Shown here piece after piece: positions 18,904 to 26,833 of a stretch of DNA of 64,000 nt. Numbering within the stretch: the first letter of the stretch is position 1; the number at the start of each line of letters is the position of its first letter. The stretch spans positions 53,519 to 117,518 of the forward strand of contig JAAFJG010000006.1 of the NCBI GenBank assembly GCA_013298075.1, given 5' to 3'. The notes below the pieces were generated by a model. The model saw nothing but the letters and a program-made list of their open reading frames with translations. It was not told where the DNA came from and ran no database searches. Origin of the DNA: Cytophagales bacterium (GTDB taxonomy: Bacteria > Bacteroidota > Bacteroidia > Cytophagales > Microscillaceae). A program made the position numbers and the translations under genes.

Positions 18904-19932
18904 ATGGCAAAATTTAGAATATTGTCTTTAGACGGTGGTGGAATAAGAGGCATTATTCCTGCTCAAATTTTGGTTAGTTTAGAACAAAAATTACAAAAAA
19001 AAACCAATAATTCTACAGCAAGATTGGCTGATTTTTTTGATATGATTACAGGCACGAGTACAGGTGGAATCTTGACTTGTATGTATTTAGCGCCTCGAAA
19101 AGATGACATAACAAGAGCCTTATATTCAGCAGTTGATGTAGTTAATTTTTATATGAAATATGGTGGAGAGATTTTTAGTATTCCTACCTATCATAAAATA
19201 AGAACATTTTCAGGCTTGACCGATGAAAAATTTCCTGCCCGTAATTTAGAAAGAGTTTTGGATATGTATTTCGGAAAATTAGAACTCAAAGACTTGATAA
19301 AACCTTGTCTAGTTACTGCTTATGATGTTTTTGAAAGCAAGGCACATTTTTTTAGACAACATCAAGCCTTAGAAAATGAAGGACGAAATTTTTATGTCAA
19401 AGATGTAGCCAGAGCCACTTCTGCTGCGCCCACTTATTTTGAATCTCCTTTAATTACCTCAAAATCAGGTGTCAAATATCCATTAATAGATGGCGGAGTT
19501 TTTGCTAATAATCCTGCTTTGTGTGCGTATGCGGAAGCAAGACAAGTTTTTAAATCAGAATCAGGCAATCCAATTAGTGCTAAAGAACTCATTATTTTTT
19601 CTTTGGGAAATGGTGGTTTGACAAAAATGGAATTAGACCATAACAAAGTAAAAAACTTCGGATTGATAGAATGGATTAAACCTTTGATTGATATTATGAT
19701 GTCAGGCGTGAGCCAAACTGTTGATTATCAACTCAAACAAATCTATAAAACAGAATTTTCTTTGCCACAATATGTACGTATCGAACCAGAATTAGGAAAT
19801 GCCAAATCTGATATGGGTGATGCAAGCCCACGTAATTTGGCTGCGTTGCAAGAAGCGGGAGTTAAATCCGCAGAAAAAGAAGAAAATGATGATAAATTAG
19901 AACGATTAGCAGAAATGTTAATCCATAGATAA
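18904..19932 (+). CDS. Patatin-like phospholipase
   Basis: 342 residues, cytoplasmic by sequence (no signal peptide). The patatin features are all present: the oxyanion loop DGGGIRG (about 10-16), the nucleophile elbow GTSTGG (about 50-55) and the catalytic Asp in DGGVFANNPA. The enzyme should hydrolyse acyl chains of membrane phospholipids with a Ser-Asp dyad. Patatins also serve as effectors in CBASS defence, but no cyclase or CD-NTase gene is next to it, so a general lipid role is more likely. It is a single gene with its own terminator. Confidence 0.92.
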   Translation: MAKFRILSLDGGGIRGIIPAQILVSLEQKLQKKTNNSTARLADFFDMITGTSTGGILTCMYLAPRKDDITRALYSAVDVVNFYMKYGGEIFSIPTYHKIRTFSGLTDEKFPARNLERVLDMYFGKLELKDLIKPCLVTAYDVFESKAHFFRQHQALENEGRNFYVKDVARATSAAPTYFESPLITSKSGVKYPLIDGGVFANNPALCAYAEARQVFKSESGNPISAKELIIFSLGNGGLTKMELDHNKVKNFGLIEWIKPLIDIMMSGVSQTVDYQLKQIYKTEFSLPQYVRIEPELGNAKSDMGDASPRNLAALQEAGVKSAEKEENDDKLERLAEMLIHR

Positions 19933-19935
19933 TAA

Positions 19936-19977
19936 AATAAAAATTATAAAACATAAAAAATTTTATGATTTTTTATT
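19936..19977 (+). terminator. Probable hairpin terminator after the patatin gene
   Basis: An imperfect AT-only stem (AAAAATTATAAAA with TTTTATGATTTTT) followed by T-rich sequence, just after the stop. The remainder of the 386-base gap to 20318 is very AT-rich with no gene seen. Confidence 0.5.
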
Positions 19978-20272
19978 TTTCTTATCTAAATAATACACAT
20001 TTTATTAGTTTTGGTAAGCGTGTAATAAAAATAATAAAATAAAAAAATAATTATTTTTTTTTAATAATTATTTTTTTATAAAACAGCCTCAAAATAATAA
20101 TTTTTTTAAAAAATATCACAACAAATAGTTATTCTTAATTTTTTATGATGTAATATTTATATAAAAAAACTATATTTTAGTATAAAAAAAACACTTTTTT
20201 AACTAATTCAAAATAATCTTAGGTGTGCTATTTTTACGATATTTTTAATTATTTTATCTCAATAATTTCCCC

Positions 20273-20280
20273 TACCTTTG
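20273..20280 (+). promoter_or_regulatory. -7 box (TACCTTTG)
   Basis: A perfect TAnnTTTG element 39 bases before the start at 20319. No TTTG was found 19-21 bases upstream. Confidence 0.5.
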
Positions 20281-20318
20281 CATTATAATTACTTATCAAC
20301 CCACAAAATAATAATATT

Positions 20319-20699
20319 ATGCAAACTATAATAAATAATGATTGTTTTAGTATCCTTTATAATACCGAAACACGCGTGATTAGATTAGATTGGAACGGAT
20401 TTTTTCGTAGCGAAGACTACAGAAAAAATTTAGATTATGCTTTAGAAATATTCAAAAAATATAGATTGAAAAAATGGGTAAATAACATGAAATATATGAG
20501 TGTTATTAGCTTACAAGACCAAGATTGGACAAATAACGATTGGTTAGGACGTACCTTAGAAGCAGGAATTTCACAAATGATTATTGTAGAATCTGACGAT
20601 GTTTTTCATCAAGTTTCTATGCGAAATATTCAAAATTATGCTAATTTATGCGGTTTGCGTTGGCAAAATGTAGAAAAATTAGATAAGGAATATTGCTAA
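20319..20699 (+). CDS. Small cytoplasmic protein, STAS/SpoIIAA-like shape
   Basis: 126 residues without signal peptide or membrane segment. The pattern (a beta-strand start ILYNTETRVIRLDWNGFFRSEDYRKN, then helix, then KKWVNNMKYMSVIS and further strand-helix units) resembles small Bacteroidota STAS/SpoIIAA-like proteins, but no diagnostic motif confirms it. It has its own -7 promoter element and a hairpin terminator, so it is a free-standing gene. Function is unknown. Confidence 0.6.
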   Translation: MQTIINNDCFSILYNTETRVIRLDWNGFFRSEDYRKNLDYALEIFKKYRLKKWVNNMKYMSVISLQDQDWTNNDWLGRTLEAGISQMIIVESDDVFHQVSMRNIQNYANLCGLRWQNVEKLDKEYC

Positions 20700-20726
20700 T
20701 TTTTACCTTGAAACATTACTAAAATT

Positions 20727-20769
20727 AAAAAAACGAAATGATTTACAAAATAAATTACTTCGTTTTTTC
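20727..20769 (+). terminator. Hairpin terminator
   Basis: AAAAAACGAA pairs with TTCGTTTTTT, with a further six-base inner stem, ending in T residues. It lies 28 bases after the stop at 20699. Confidence 0.75.
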
Positions 20770-20770
20770 T

Positions 20771-20839
20771 ATTTTAAAAATAAATTCTCAAAAAAAACAA
20801 AAAGCAAAGAAACTTTTTTTAGATAAATAACGTTATAAA
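20771..20839 (+). repeat. Degenerate dispersed repeat, copy A
   Basis: About 70 bases roughly 80 percent alike (by eye) to 59592-59660, in the same orientation. Both copies are followed, 25-60 bases on, by short GA/TC-rich hairpin-like segments. Non-coding. Confidence 0.55.
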
Positions 20840-21007
20840 GTGGTTGAGTTACAATTCTTTGAATAAAGAAACCGCAGATCTCAGAGGTTTAGGTTTAAGT
20901 AAGGTTTCGCGTATCAAAATTAAGAAATTTGCAAAAAACAATTCAAGAAAAACAAATATTATGGCTTTTTAAAATTAAAATTTATTCAATCAAATATGAC
21001 CTCAAAA

Positions 21008-21751
21008 TTAGTGAGCCAAAAACTCCGCCAACATTTGTGCTAATATAAAATCTGCAAACAAAATCGCAATACAACTCGCCGTTACGGCTTGTGTACTTGC
21101 TTTTCCTACTTCTAAAGCACCACCTTCCGCATAATATCCTTTAAAAGCAGAAATAGAAGCAATCAAAAAAGCAAAAGTAAATGCTTTAATCATCGCAAAA
21201 GTTACGCTAAATTGTTTAAAATCTGTCCTAATTCCTTGAATATATTCTACTTCTGTGAGTTGCCCTGCAAAAGTTCCAGCTAAAAAACCACCTGTAATTG
21301 ATAAAAAACCAGCCATAATTACCAGCATCGGAATTGTAATTAATGCTCCTAAAATCTTAGGTAAAACAAGGTAAGAAACCGAATTAATACCCATCACTTC
21401 TAACGCATCTATTTGTTCTGTGATACGCATCGTCCCTAATTCGCCTGCAATATTAGAACCAACTTTTCCTGCCAAAACAATGCAAGTAATGGTGGGAGCA
21501 AGTTCTAGAACGGTCATATCTCGTACAATTTGACCAATCACATACAAAGGAATCAAAGGACTTATCAAATTATAGGCGGTTTGCAACGCACTTACTGCAC
21601 CAATAAAAGTAGAAACAATGGCAACAATAAAAATAGAATTGATACCTATGCCCACGCATTCATCAACGACTAATTTGACATAGACCACAAAACGCTCTCT
21701 ATTGACAAATAAATTAGAAATAAAAATTAAATATTTACCAAATTGCAACAT
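21008..21751 (-). CDS. mlaE: MlaE-family ABC transporter permease
   Basis: 247 residues of the MlaE/YrbE permease family, with five to six hydrophobic segments. The family signature is clear in the middle: LELAPTITCIVLAGKVGSNI followed by AGELGTMRITEQIDALEVMG. These permeases work with an MlaF ATPase and MlaD substrate-binding protein to move phospholipids between the inner and outer membrane. Neither partner is next to it in this window, so it must use partners encoded elsewhere. A good promoter lies upstream (TTTG, 19 bases, TAATTTTG). Confidence 0.92.
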   Translation of the reverse strand: MLQFGKYLIFISNLFVNRERFVVYVKLVVDECVGIGINSIFIVAIVSTFIGAVSALQTAYNLISPLIPLYVIGQIVRDMTVLELAPTITCIVLAGKVGSNIAGELGTMRITEQIDALEVMGINSVSYLVLPKILGALITIPMLVIMAGFLSITGGFLAGTFAGQLTEVEYIQGIRTDFKQFSVTFAMIKAFTFAFLIASISAFKGYYAEGGALEVGKASTQAVTASCIAILFADFILAQMLAEFLAH

Positions 21752-21789
21752 ATTTTATATGTTAGTTAATTATTTTTACAAAGCAAATG

Positions 21790-21820
21790 CAAAATTAGTG
21801 TTTTTTTTCAAATATGCAAA
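21790..21820 (-). promoter_or_regulatory. Promoter of the mlaE gene
   Basis: On the minus strand TTTG at 21820-21817, a 19-base spacer, TAATTTTG at 21797-21790; 38 bases before the start codon. Confidence 0.75.
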
Positions 21821-21929
21821 AGATAAAAGAATATATTTTAGAAAATAGAACTAAATTTCTAACTTATTTTATACTTGACTGCTACCATTTTTAGAGTAAT
21901 TTTGATATTAAAAAAGAAAAAAAGATTAG

Positions 21930-21957
21930 TGTAATTAAAAGTGTGGAAAATTATTTT
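21930..21957 (-). repeat. 28-bp perfect repeat, inverted relative to 43337-43364
   Basis: Identical over 28 bases to the reverse complement of 43337-43364. It lies in the 504-base gap between mlaE and mtnD. That gap also holds an inverted pair around GCTACCATTT (about 21878-21893 and 22066-22085), which may be the ends of a decayed small element. Confidence 0.55.
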
Positions 21958-22101
21958 GTACCAAAATAGTTACAAATTTTTAATAAATAAAGTGGATTAA
22001 CCAGCATAAAATTACAAATAAAGCCGCTATTTTTATCTATACTACATCAAAAATTAGAATAGAGTTTTTTAAATGGTAGCCAAAAATTGACAAAAATCAT
22101 T

Positions 22102-22170
22102 AAAAATTCGAGAAAAAACAAAAAAAATCCGTATTAATCCGCTAAATCCGTGTTATCTGTGTGCTAAAAT
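22102..22170 (+). repeat. Short dispersed repeat, copy A
   Basis: Shares the start AAAATTCGAGAAAAAA and the end AATCCGCTAAATCCG plus GTTATC with 37946-38007, same orientation, with small gaps. Non-coding. Confidence 0.5.
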
Positions 22171-22210
22171 ATCTTTCATTTAAAAAATACTAATAACAAA
22201 AAAATGCACA

Positions 22211-22249
22211 AAAAAATGCACAAAAAAATCTATACTTTGTACATTTTTT
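22211..22249 (-). terminator. Hairpin terminator after mtnD
   Basis: On the minus strand AAAAAATGTACAAA pairs with TTTGTGCATTTTTT (one mismatch) and ends in a T run, just after the mtnD stop. Confidence 0.7.
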
Positions 22250-22255
22250 TATTTC

Positions 22256-22783
22256 TTATGGATTAAATATCACATCAACTCCCGATTCTGTATAATGAGG
22301 CACCCAACCAGACATATCAATAAACATTCGAATTGCTTTTACGTGTGGATTAGATTTGCCTGCATCAAACCAATGGGCAGTGCCTTGTGGCACAGAAATT
22401 AAATCACCTACTTGACATAATACATTAAAAATAGGCTCTCCATTTTCTAAATTAAACCAAAAAAAACCTTCTCCATCGACAAAAAAACGAACTTCATCTT
22501 CAGTGTGTCTATGTTCAGATAAAAATTTATTGCGAACCGCTTCATAATTAGGGGTTTCAGAATTGATATTGATAACATCAGCCGTACCATATCCATTTTT
22601 TTTCATATACGGATTTAATACGTGTGAGTATGCTTGTAACACTTCATCTTGCGAAGCTGTTTTTGTTAAAGGAATACTTGCTTCCCATTGTTCATAAATA
22701 ACACCTCTTTCATTCAAAAATACACGAATTTCTTCTGGATTTTTAGTAGTAAAATTTTTTTCTGGAATATTTAAAACTGCCAT
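22256..22783 (-). CDS. mtnD: Acireductone dioxygenase
   Basis: 175 residues from the chosen start MAVLNIPEKN. A longer reading from 22816 is unlikely because it would begin inside the -7 promoter box (22814-22821). The cupin metal ligands are present: H91 and H93 (EHRHTEDE), E97, and H137 (PQGTAHWF). The enzyme oxidises the acireductone of the methionine salvage pathway; with iron it gives the 2-oxo acid precursor of methionine plus formate. No other salvage gene is adjacent. Length and motif spacing fit the family fully. Confidence 0.94.
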   Translation of the reverse strand: MAVLNIPEKNFTTKNPEEIRVFLNERGVIYEQWEASIPLTKTASQDEVLQAYSHVLNPYMKKNGYGTADVININSETPNYEAVRNKFLSEHRHTEDEVRFFVDGEGFFWFNLENGEPIFNVLCQVGDLISVPQGTAHWFDAGKSNPHVKAIRMFIDMSGWVPHYTESGVDVIFNP

Positions 22784-22813
22784 ATATTTAAAATAATTTT
22801 TTATTTTGAAGTG

Positions 22814-22821
22814 CAAATATA
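22814..22821 (-). promoter_or_regulatory. -7 box (TATATTTG) of mtnD
   Basis: A perfect TAnnTTTG element. Transcription would begin near 22807, which supports translation from 22783. Confidence 0.6.
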
Positions 22822-22936
22822 AAATATATTTTTAAAAATGCTATCAAAAAAGTAAAGTTTTTGGCTAATTATTTTTTTTAAATAATTTTTTTAGCCCAAT
22901 TTTTGTTAAATGTTAGATATACATATCTTTTTTTAT

Positions 22937-22944
22937 TATATTTG
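22937..22944 (+). promoter_or_regulatory. -7 box (TATATTTG) of the REC-SpoIIE gene
   Basis: A perfect TAnnTTTG element 38 bases before the ATG at 22982. It lies inside the longer reading frame from 22910 and so argues for the later start. Confidence 0.6.
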
Positions 22945-22981
22945 CGAAAATTTTTTATACAATACCAAAAAAATCAAAATT

Positions 22982-24328
22982 ATGTTTGCAGACGATGAAG
23001 ATGAACTCTTATTTGCTGATGATGACGAAATAGAAAACGAAAACTCAGAAAATACAAAAGAAATAAAAACATGGAAAGTAATGATTGCTGATGATGAAGA
23101 AGAAATTCATACAGTAACCAAATTTGCCTTGAGTGATTATCAATACAAAGGCAATAAAATTCAATTTATCAATGCTTTTACAGGCAGACAAGCGGTTGAT
23201 TTATTGATAGAAAACCCCGATACCGCCCTTATTTTATTAGATGTAGTGATGGAAAGTAATGAAGCAGGTTTACAAGCCATCGATAAAATTAGGAATGAAT
23301 TAAACAATCAATTTGTACGAATTGTATTGCGAACAGGACAACCTGGACAGGCTCCCGAAGAAGAAATTATCCTAAAATATGACATCAACGACTATAAAAA
23401 TAAAACCGAATTGACTGATAAAAAACTATTTACAGCCATTACAACAGGTTTGAGGTCTTATAGTGATATTATTGAAGTAGAAAATTTTAGACAAAATTTG
23501 GAGCAATTAGTTCAAGACAGAACAGCAGAATTAAACGAGCAGAAACTAATTTTAGAAAGACGAAATAATGATATTATGTCAAGTATTAACTATGCTTTTA
23601 GGATTCAAGATGCGATGCTTTCTGATTTTGATAAAATAGAAGAACATCTGCCCGAATTTTTTATATTTTTTCAACCCAAAGATATTGTCTCAGGTGATTT
23701 TTATTGGTTTGGTCAACAAGATAATAAAATTATTATCAGTGCCATCGATTGCACAGGACATGGAGTTCCGGGTGCCTTTATGAGTATGGTAGGCGATGCA
23801 CATCTGAATCAAATTATTTTGATTGATGAAGTGTATTCTACTAATATAATAGCACAAAAACTACATCAAAAAGTAAGACAATCTTTGAAACAATCTGAAA
23901 GCCAAAATCGTGATGGTATGGAATTAGGAATTTGTGTAATTGATAATGAACGAAAAGGAGTTGAGTTTACGGGAGCAGGAAGACCGCTTTTATACGCCCA
24001 AAATGGAGAATTATTTGAAATAAAAGGAGATAGACAAAGTATAGGCGGAAGGCAAGAAGAAACTGACCGAATTTTTACCAAGCATTTTATTCCTGTCAAT
24101 GATATTCCGACCACGTTTTATATGTTTTCAGATGGTTTACCTGACCAATTTGGTGGAGAACATGCACGAAAAATGATGATAAAACACGTGAGAGAAATTA
24201 TTTTGTCTATTTGTGATAAACCATTAGAAGAACAAGGCAAAATAATCAATCAAATTTTTAATGAATGGAAAGGAGATTTAAAACAAACTGACGATGTTTT
24301 GGTCATTGGTTTTAAAATTTGCTTTTAA
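22982..24328 (+). CDS. Response regulator with SpoIIE-type serine phosphatase output
   Basis: 448 residues from MFADDEDELLF. The receiver domain (about 30-160) shows the acidic pocket in IADDEEE, the phospho-acceptor Asp in LILLDVVMES, and the VLRTGQPGQAPEEE and NDYKNKTEL segments typical of the DUF3369-associated receiver group. A helical linker (about 180-220) leads to a SpoIIE/PP2C phosphatase domain with SGDFYWF, DCTGHGVPGAFMS, GAGRPLLY and a final TDDVLVIGFK. Phosphorylation would control dephosphorylation of a partner, often an anti-sigma-factor antagonist. No kinase or STAS target is adjacent, though a possible STAS-like gene is about 2 kb away at 20319. Confidence 0.92.
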   Translation: MFADDEDELLFADDDEIENENSENTKEIKTWKVMIADDEEEIHTVTKFALSDYQYKGNKIQFINAFTGRQAVDLLIENPDTALILLDVVMESNEAGLQAIDKIRNELNNQFVRIVLRTGQPGQAPEEEIILKYDINDYKNKTELTDKKLFTAITTGLRSYSDIIEVENFRQNLEQLVQDRTAELNEQKLILERRNNDIMSSINYAFRIQDAMLSDFDKIEEHLPEFFIFFQPKDIVSGDFYWFGQQDNKIIISAIDCTGHGVPGAFMSMVGDAHLNQIILIDEVYSTNIIAQKLHQKVRQSLKQSESQNRDGMELGICVIDNERKGVEFTGAGRPLLYAQNGELFEIKGDRQSIGGRQEETDRIFTKHFIPVNDIPTTFYMFSDGLPDQFGGEHARKMMIKHVREIILSICDKPLEEQGKIINQIFNEWKGDLKQTDDVLVIGFKICF

Positions 24329-24332
24329 TTTT

Positions 24333-24364
24333 TTTGTTAATTCAACAAATAATATATAACTTTG
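24333..24364 (+). promoter_or_regulatory. Promoter of the DUF4836 lipoprotein gene
   Basis: TTTG at 24333-24336, a 20-base spacer, TAACTTTG at 24357-24364; 36 bases before the ATG at 24401. Confidence 0.8.
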
Positions 24365-24400
24365 CACATATTTTTAAAATATTTATACAAAATAAAAAAA

Positions 24401-26074
24401 ATGAATTTAAAGTACTTAAAATTGTCATTGATAATAATGACATTTTCTTTGGTAATATTTGCCTGTGGTAAAAAAGGCGGTTCTGCTAATCACGTTCAAA
24501 TTCCTGATGATATGCACTATGTAGTGAGCATCAACTCAAAATCTTTACAAAACAAAGTAAAAGATATTGCACAAGTTTTTGATAATAATTTTTTGAAAAA
24601 CGTTGATATTTCTGAAAAAGATGCCAAAGAAATGAAAGAAATAGGAGATGCATTATTGAAATCAGGCATAGATTTGAACGAAAAAGCGTATGTTTTTGGA
24701 AAAATAGAAGAAAATATGGATAATGTGTTTGTAGGACTTTCTTTTATTTTGAAAGATGCTAAATCTTTCGAAACATCAATTCAAAAAGCATTCAAAAAAG
24801 ATTTTGTGGTGAAAGAAGAAAGTGGAATTAAATTTGGTAAACCTAAAAAGAATGATATTAGAGAAAGTGTTATCGCATGGAAAGGTAAAACTGCTTTGTT
24901 TTTGATGATGAAAAAAGGTGATGTAATGAAATTTGCCAAAGAAATTTTTGCTACAAAAAGCAATAAATCTATCTTTACTAAATACAAAGAAGCAGCAGAA
25001 ATGGAAGCTAAAAATTACGATTTTGGTACTTGGATTGATTACGTACAAGTAAACAAAGTTATCAAAAAAGCGAACAAAGACAGAATGGAGGATATTTATA
25101 ACCTGCCTGAAATGGATAAATTTCTTGAAGTTACTACAAGCCTAACCGCAGGACTTAGTTTTGAAAATGGAGAAGTTAAATTAGATAGCGAAGTAAGTTT
25201 AGACCCTTCTAAAAGTAAATTGTATGAATCGATGTTAAAATCAGGGATTGCACAAAATGTTATTAAAAATATCCCGATTCAAGCACCACAAGTAATGGCT
25301 GGTTTTGGCTTTGCTTTGAGACCTTTATATGATTTAGTAAAAAATTCAAAATCTATCAAAGAAGAAGAAAAAAATACTAAAAAAGCAATAGGACTTTCTA
25401 ACGATGAATTGATAGATATGTTAAGTGGTGATTTTTTAATCGCATTAAAAAACTTAAAAGTAGGAGATGCCATAGGTGGAAATCCTGACCCTGAAGCCGT
25501 AGTAGCTGTAGGAGTTGCTAAAAAAGATTTATTTGAAAAAATGATGAAAAATGGTGAAGCATTTAAGGATTTTACAAAAGAAGGTGATTATTATGTATAT
25601 GCACCTATGCCCAATGTATCGGTGTTTTTAGTATTCAAAGATAACGGTTTGTATGTAGTAGGAAGTAAATCTCTTCGTGATGCTATTTTGAAAGGAAGTG
25701 GAAAAGTTGATGGTGAACATTTAGCATTGACAAAAAATAATTCTTCTCTTATGTATTTAGATTTTAAATTCTTTGAACAATTAATGAGTTTTATTGGGAA
25801 AAATAAACCACTCGAAATTACATTAAAAGAATTAAAAAATTTAACGATAGAATCCTCTACTGTAAAAAATCATAAATTAACTGCCAAAGGCTCTCTAAAA
25901 ATGACTAATACAAAGGATAATTCATTGTTAGTATTGGTGAATATGATTAAAGAAATAGCCGCAGAAGAAGCGAAAGAACGAAAAAAACGCCTTGAAGAGG
26001 AACCAAAAGAAGAAGGAACTGATGAAAAACCTGTTGAAGAGGAAAAAGTTGAAGAACCTAAAGAAAGTTTATAA
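24401..26074 (+). CDS. DUF4836 family lipoprotein
   Basis: 557 residues from MNLKYLKLSL; the earlier in-frame ATG at 24362 lies in the promoter and is rejected. A lipoprotein signal ends at VIFAC. The mature part starts with IPDDMHYVVSINSKSLQNKV, the typical opening of DUF4836 proteins, and continues as a long alternating alpha-beta region. The C-terminal 60 residues are Glu/Lys-rich (about 500-557) and probably unstructured. Proteins of this family are Bacteroidota-specific, membrane-anchored and of unknown function. The gene ends at a very strong bidirectional terminator. Confidence 0.85.
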   Translation: MNLKYLKLSLIIMTFSLVIFACGKKGGSANHVQIPDDMHYVVSINSKSLQNKVKDIAQVFDNNFLKNVDISEKDAKEMKEIGDALLKSGIDLNEKAYVFGKIEENMDNVFVGLSFILKDAKSFETSIQKAFKKDFVVKEESGIKFGKPKKNDIRESVIAWKGKTALFLMMKKGDVMKFAKEIFATKSNKSIFTKYKEAAEMEAKNYDFGTWIDYVQVNKVIKKANKDRMEDIYNLPEMDKFLEVTTSLTAGLSFENGEVKLDSEVSLDPSKSKLYESMLKSGIAQNVIKNIPIQAPQVMAGFGFALRPLYDLVKNSKSIKEEEKNTKKAIGLSNDELIDMLSGDFLIALKNLKVGDAIGGNPDPEAVVAVGVAKKDLFEKMMKNGEAFKDFTKEGDYYVYAPMPNVSVFLVFKDNGLYVVGSKSLRDAILKGSGKVDGEHLALTKNNSSLMYLDFKFFEQLMSFIGKNKPLEITLKELKNLTIESSTVKNHKLTAKGSLKMTNTKDNSLLVLVNMIKEIAAEEAKERKKRLEEEPKEEGTDEKPVEEEKVEEPKESL

Positions 26075-26103
26075 TAATTAAAAAAAGATAAACTTTGAAA
26101 TAC

Positions 26104-26143
26104 AAAAAAGACTAATTTTATACACATAAAATTAGTCTTTTTT
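26104..26143. terminator. Bidirectional hairpin terminator
   Basis: An 18-bp perfect stem (arms 26104-26121 and 26126-26143, loop of four bases) with A and T tracts on both sides. It lies between the converging DUF4836 and Nudix genes and can serve both. Confidence 0.9.
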
Positions 26144-26173
26144 ATTTTGATACAATAAATTTCAATACAAAAT

Positions 26174-26818
26174 TTATCCTTTTAATTGTCTGTACAAAAA
26201 ATAATTGAGTTGTGAAGCAACACTATTCATCAAAGGCAATGCTTGATCAATCGGACAAATATAGGTTTGGATAAATTCATTTTCACCTTCTGCTCCTGCT
26301 GTTTTATTCTGAAAAGCATCAATTTCTGCTTGTGATAAATGTACTTCGCAATAGAAAAAATAACCACCTTCATCTAACAAACCCGCAGAAGTATATAACA
26401 TTTTATCGTTCAACTGCACTAATTGCGAAGATTCAATCGATAAACTCGTTTCTTCTTTTACTTCCTTGACCGCTACTGCCAACGGATTACTTTCGTTATC
26501 ACACATACCCGCAGGATGCTCGTAAGAAATTGCCCCATTTGCGATTCGAAATTGTTTAACTAATAATAAATATTTTTTTTGCGTTTCTTTCGAAATCAAA
26601 CAAGTCAATACAGATACAAAATGTCCTCTCAAAAGTACAATCGGTAATAATTTTTCACCACTTTTGCTATACGCATCAATTTTTAATTTGGCAAATAAAA
26701 TTTCTCCGTTTGGTTTGCGAGAAATAGAAAGTTCTTCTACACTTTTTAAATTGATACCATTTTCTTCAATGGTTTTTACCCATTGTTTATATTTAAGAGA
26801 ATCTTGCAGTTTTTCCAT
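26174..26818 (-). CDS. Nudix hydrolase
   Basis: 214 residues. The Nudix helix is visible as PAGMCDNESNPLAVAVKEVKEETSL, with KEVKEE in place of the usual REUxEE and a slightly altered spacing to the first glycine, so it is a variant box. The surrounding fold (SYEHPAG before the box, then a long insert) recalls ADP-sugar diphosphatase relatives. It should hydrolyse a nucleoside diphosphate linked to another group; the substrate is not known. It starts 15 bases after the DUF4175 gene and is probably co-transcribed with it. Confidence 0.85.
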   Translation of the reverse strand: MEKLQDSLKYKQWVKTIEENGINLKSVEELSISRKPNGEILFAKLKIDAYSKSGEKLLPIVLLRGHFVSVLTCLISKETQKKYLLLVKQFRIANGAISYEHPAGMCDNESNPLAVAVKEVKEETSLSIESSQLVQLNDKMLYTSAGLLDEGGYFFYCEVHLSQAEIDAFQNKTAGAEGENEFIQTYICPIDQALPLMNSVASQLNYFLYRQLKG

Positions 26819-26833
26819 TTTTTTTATAATCGA

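Noticed and set aside
18904..19932. Patatin as a CBASS effector
   Set aside because: No CD-NTase, Cap2/Cap3 or related gene is next to it.
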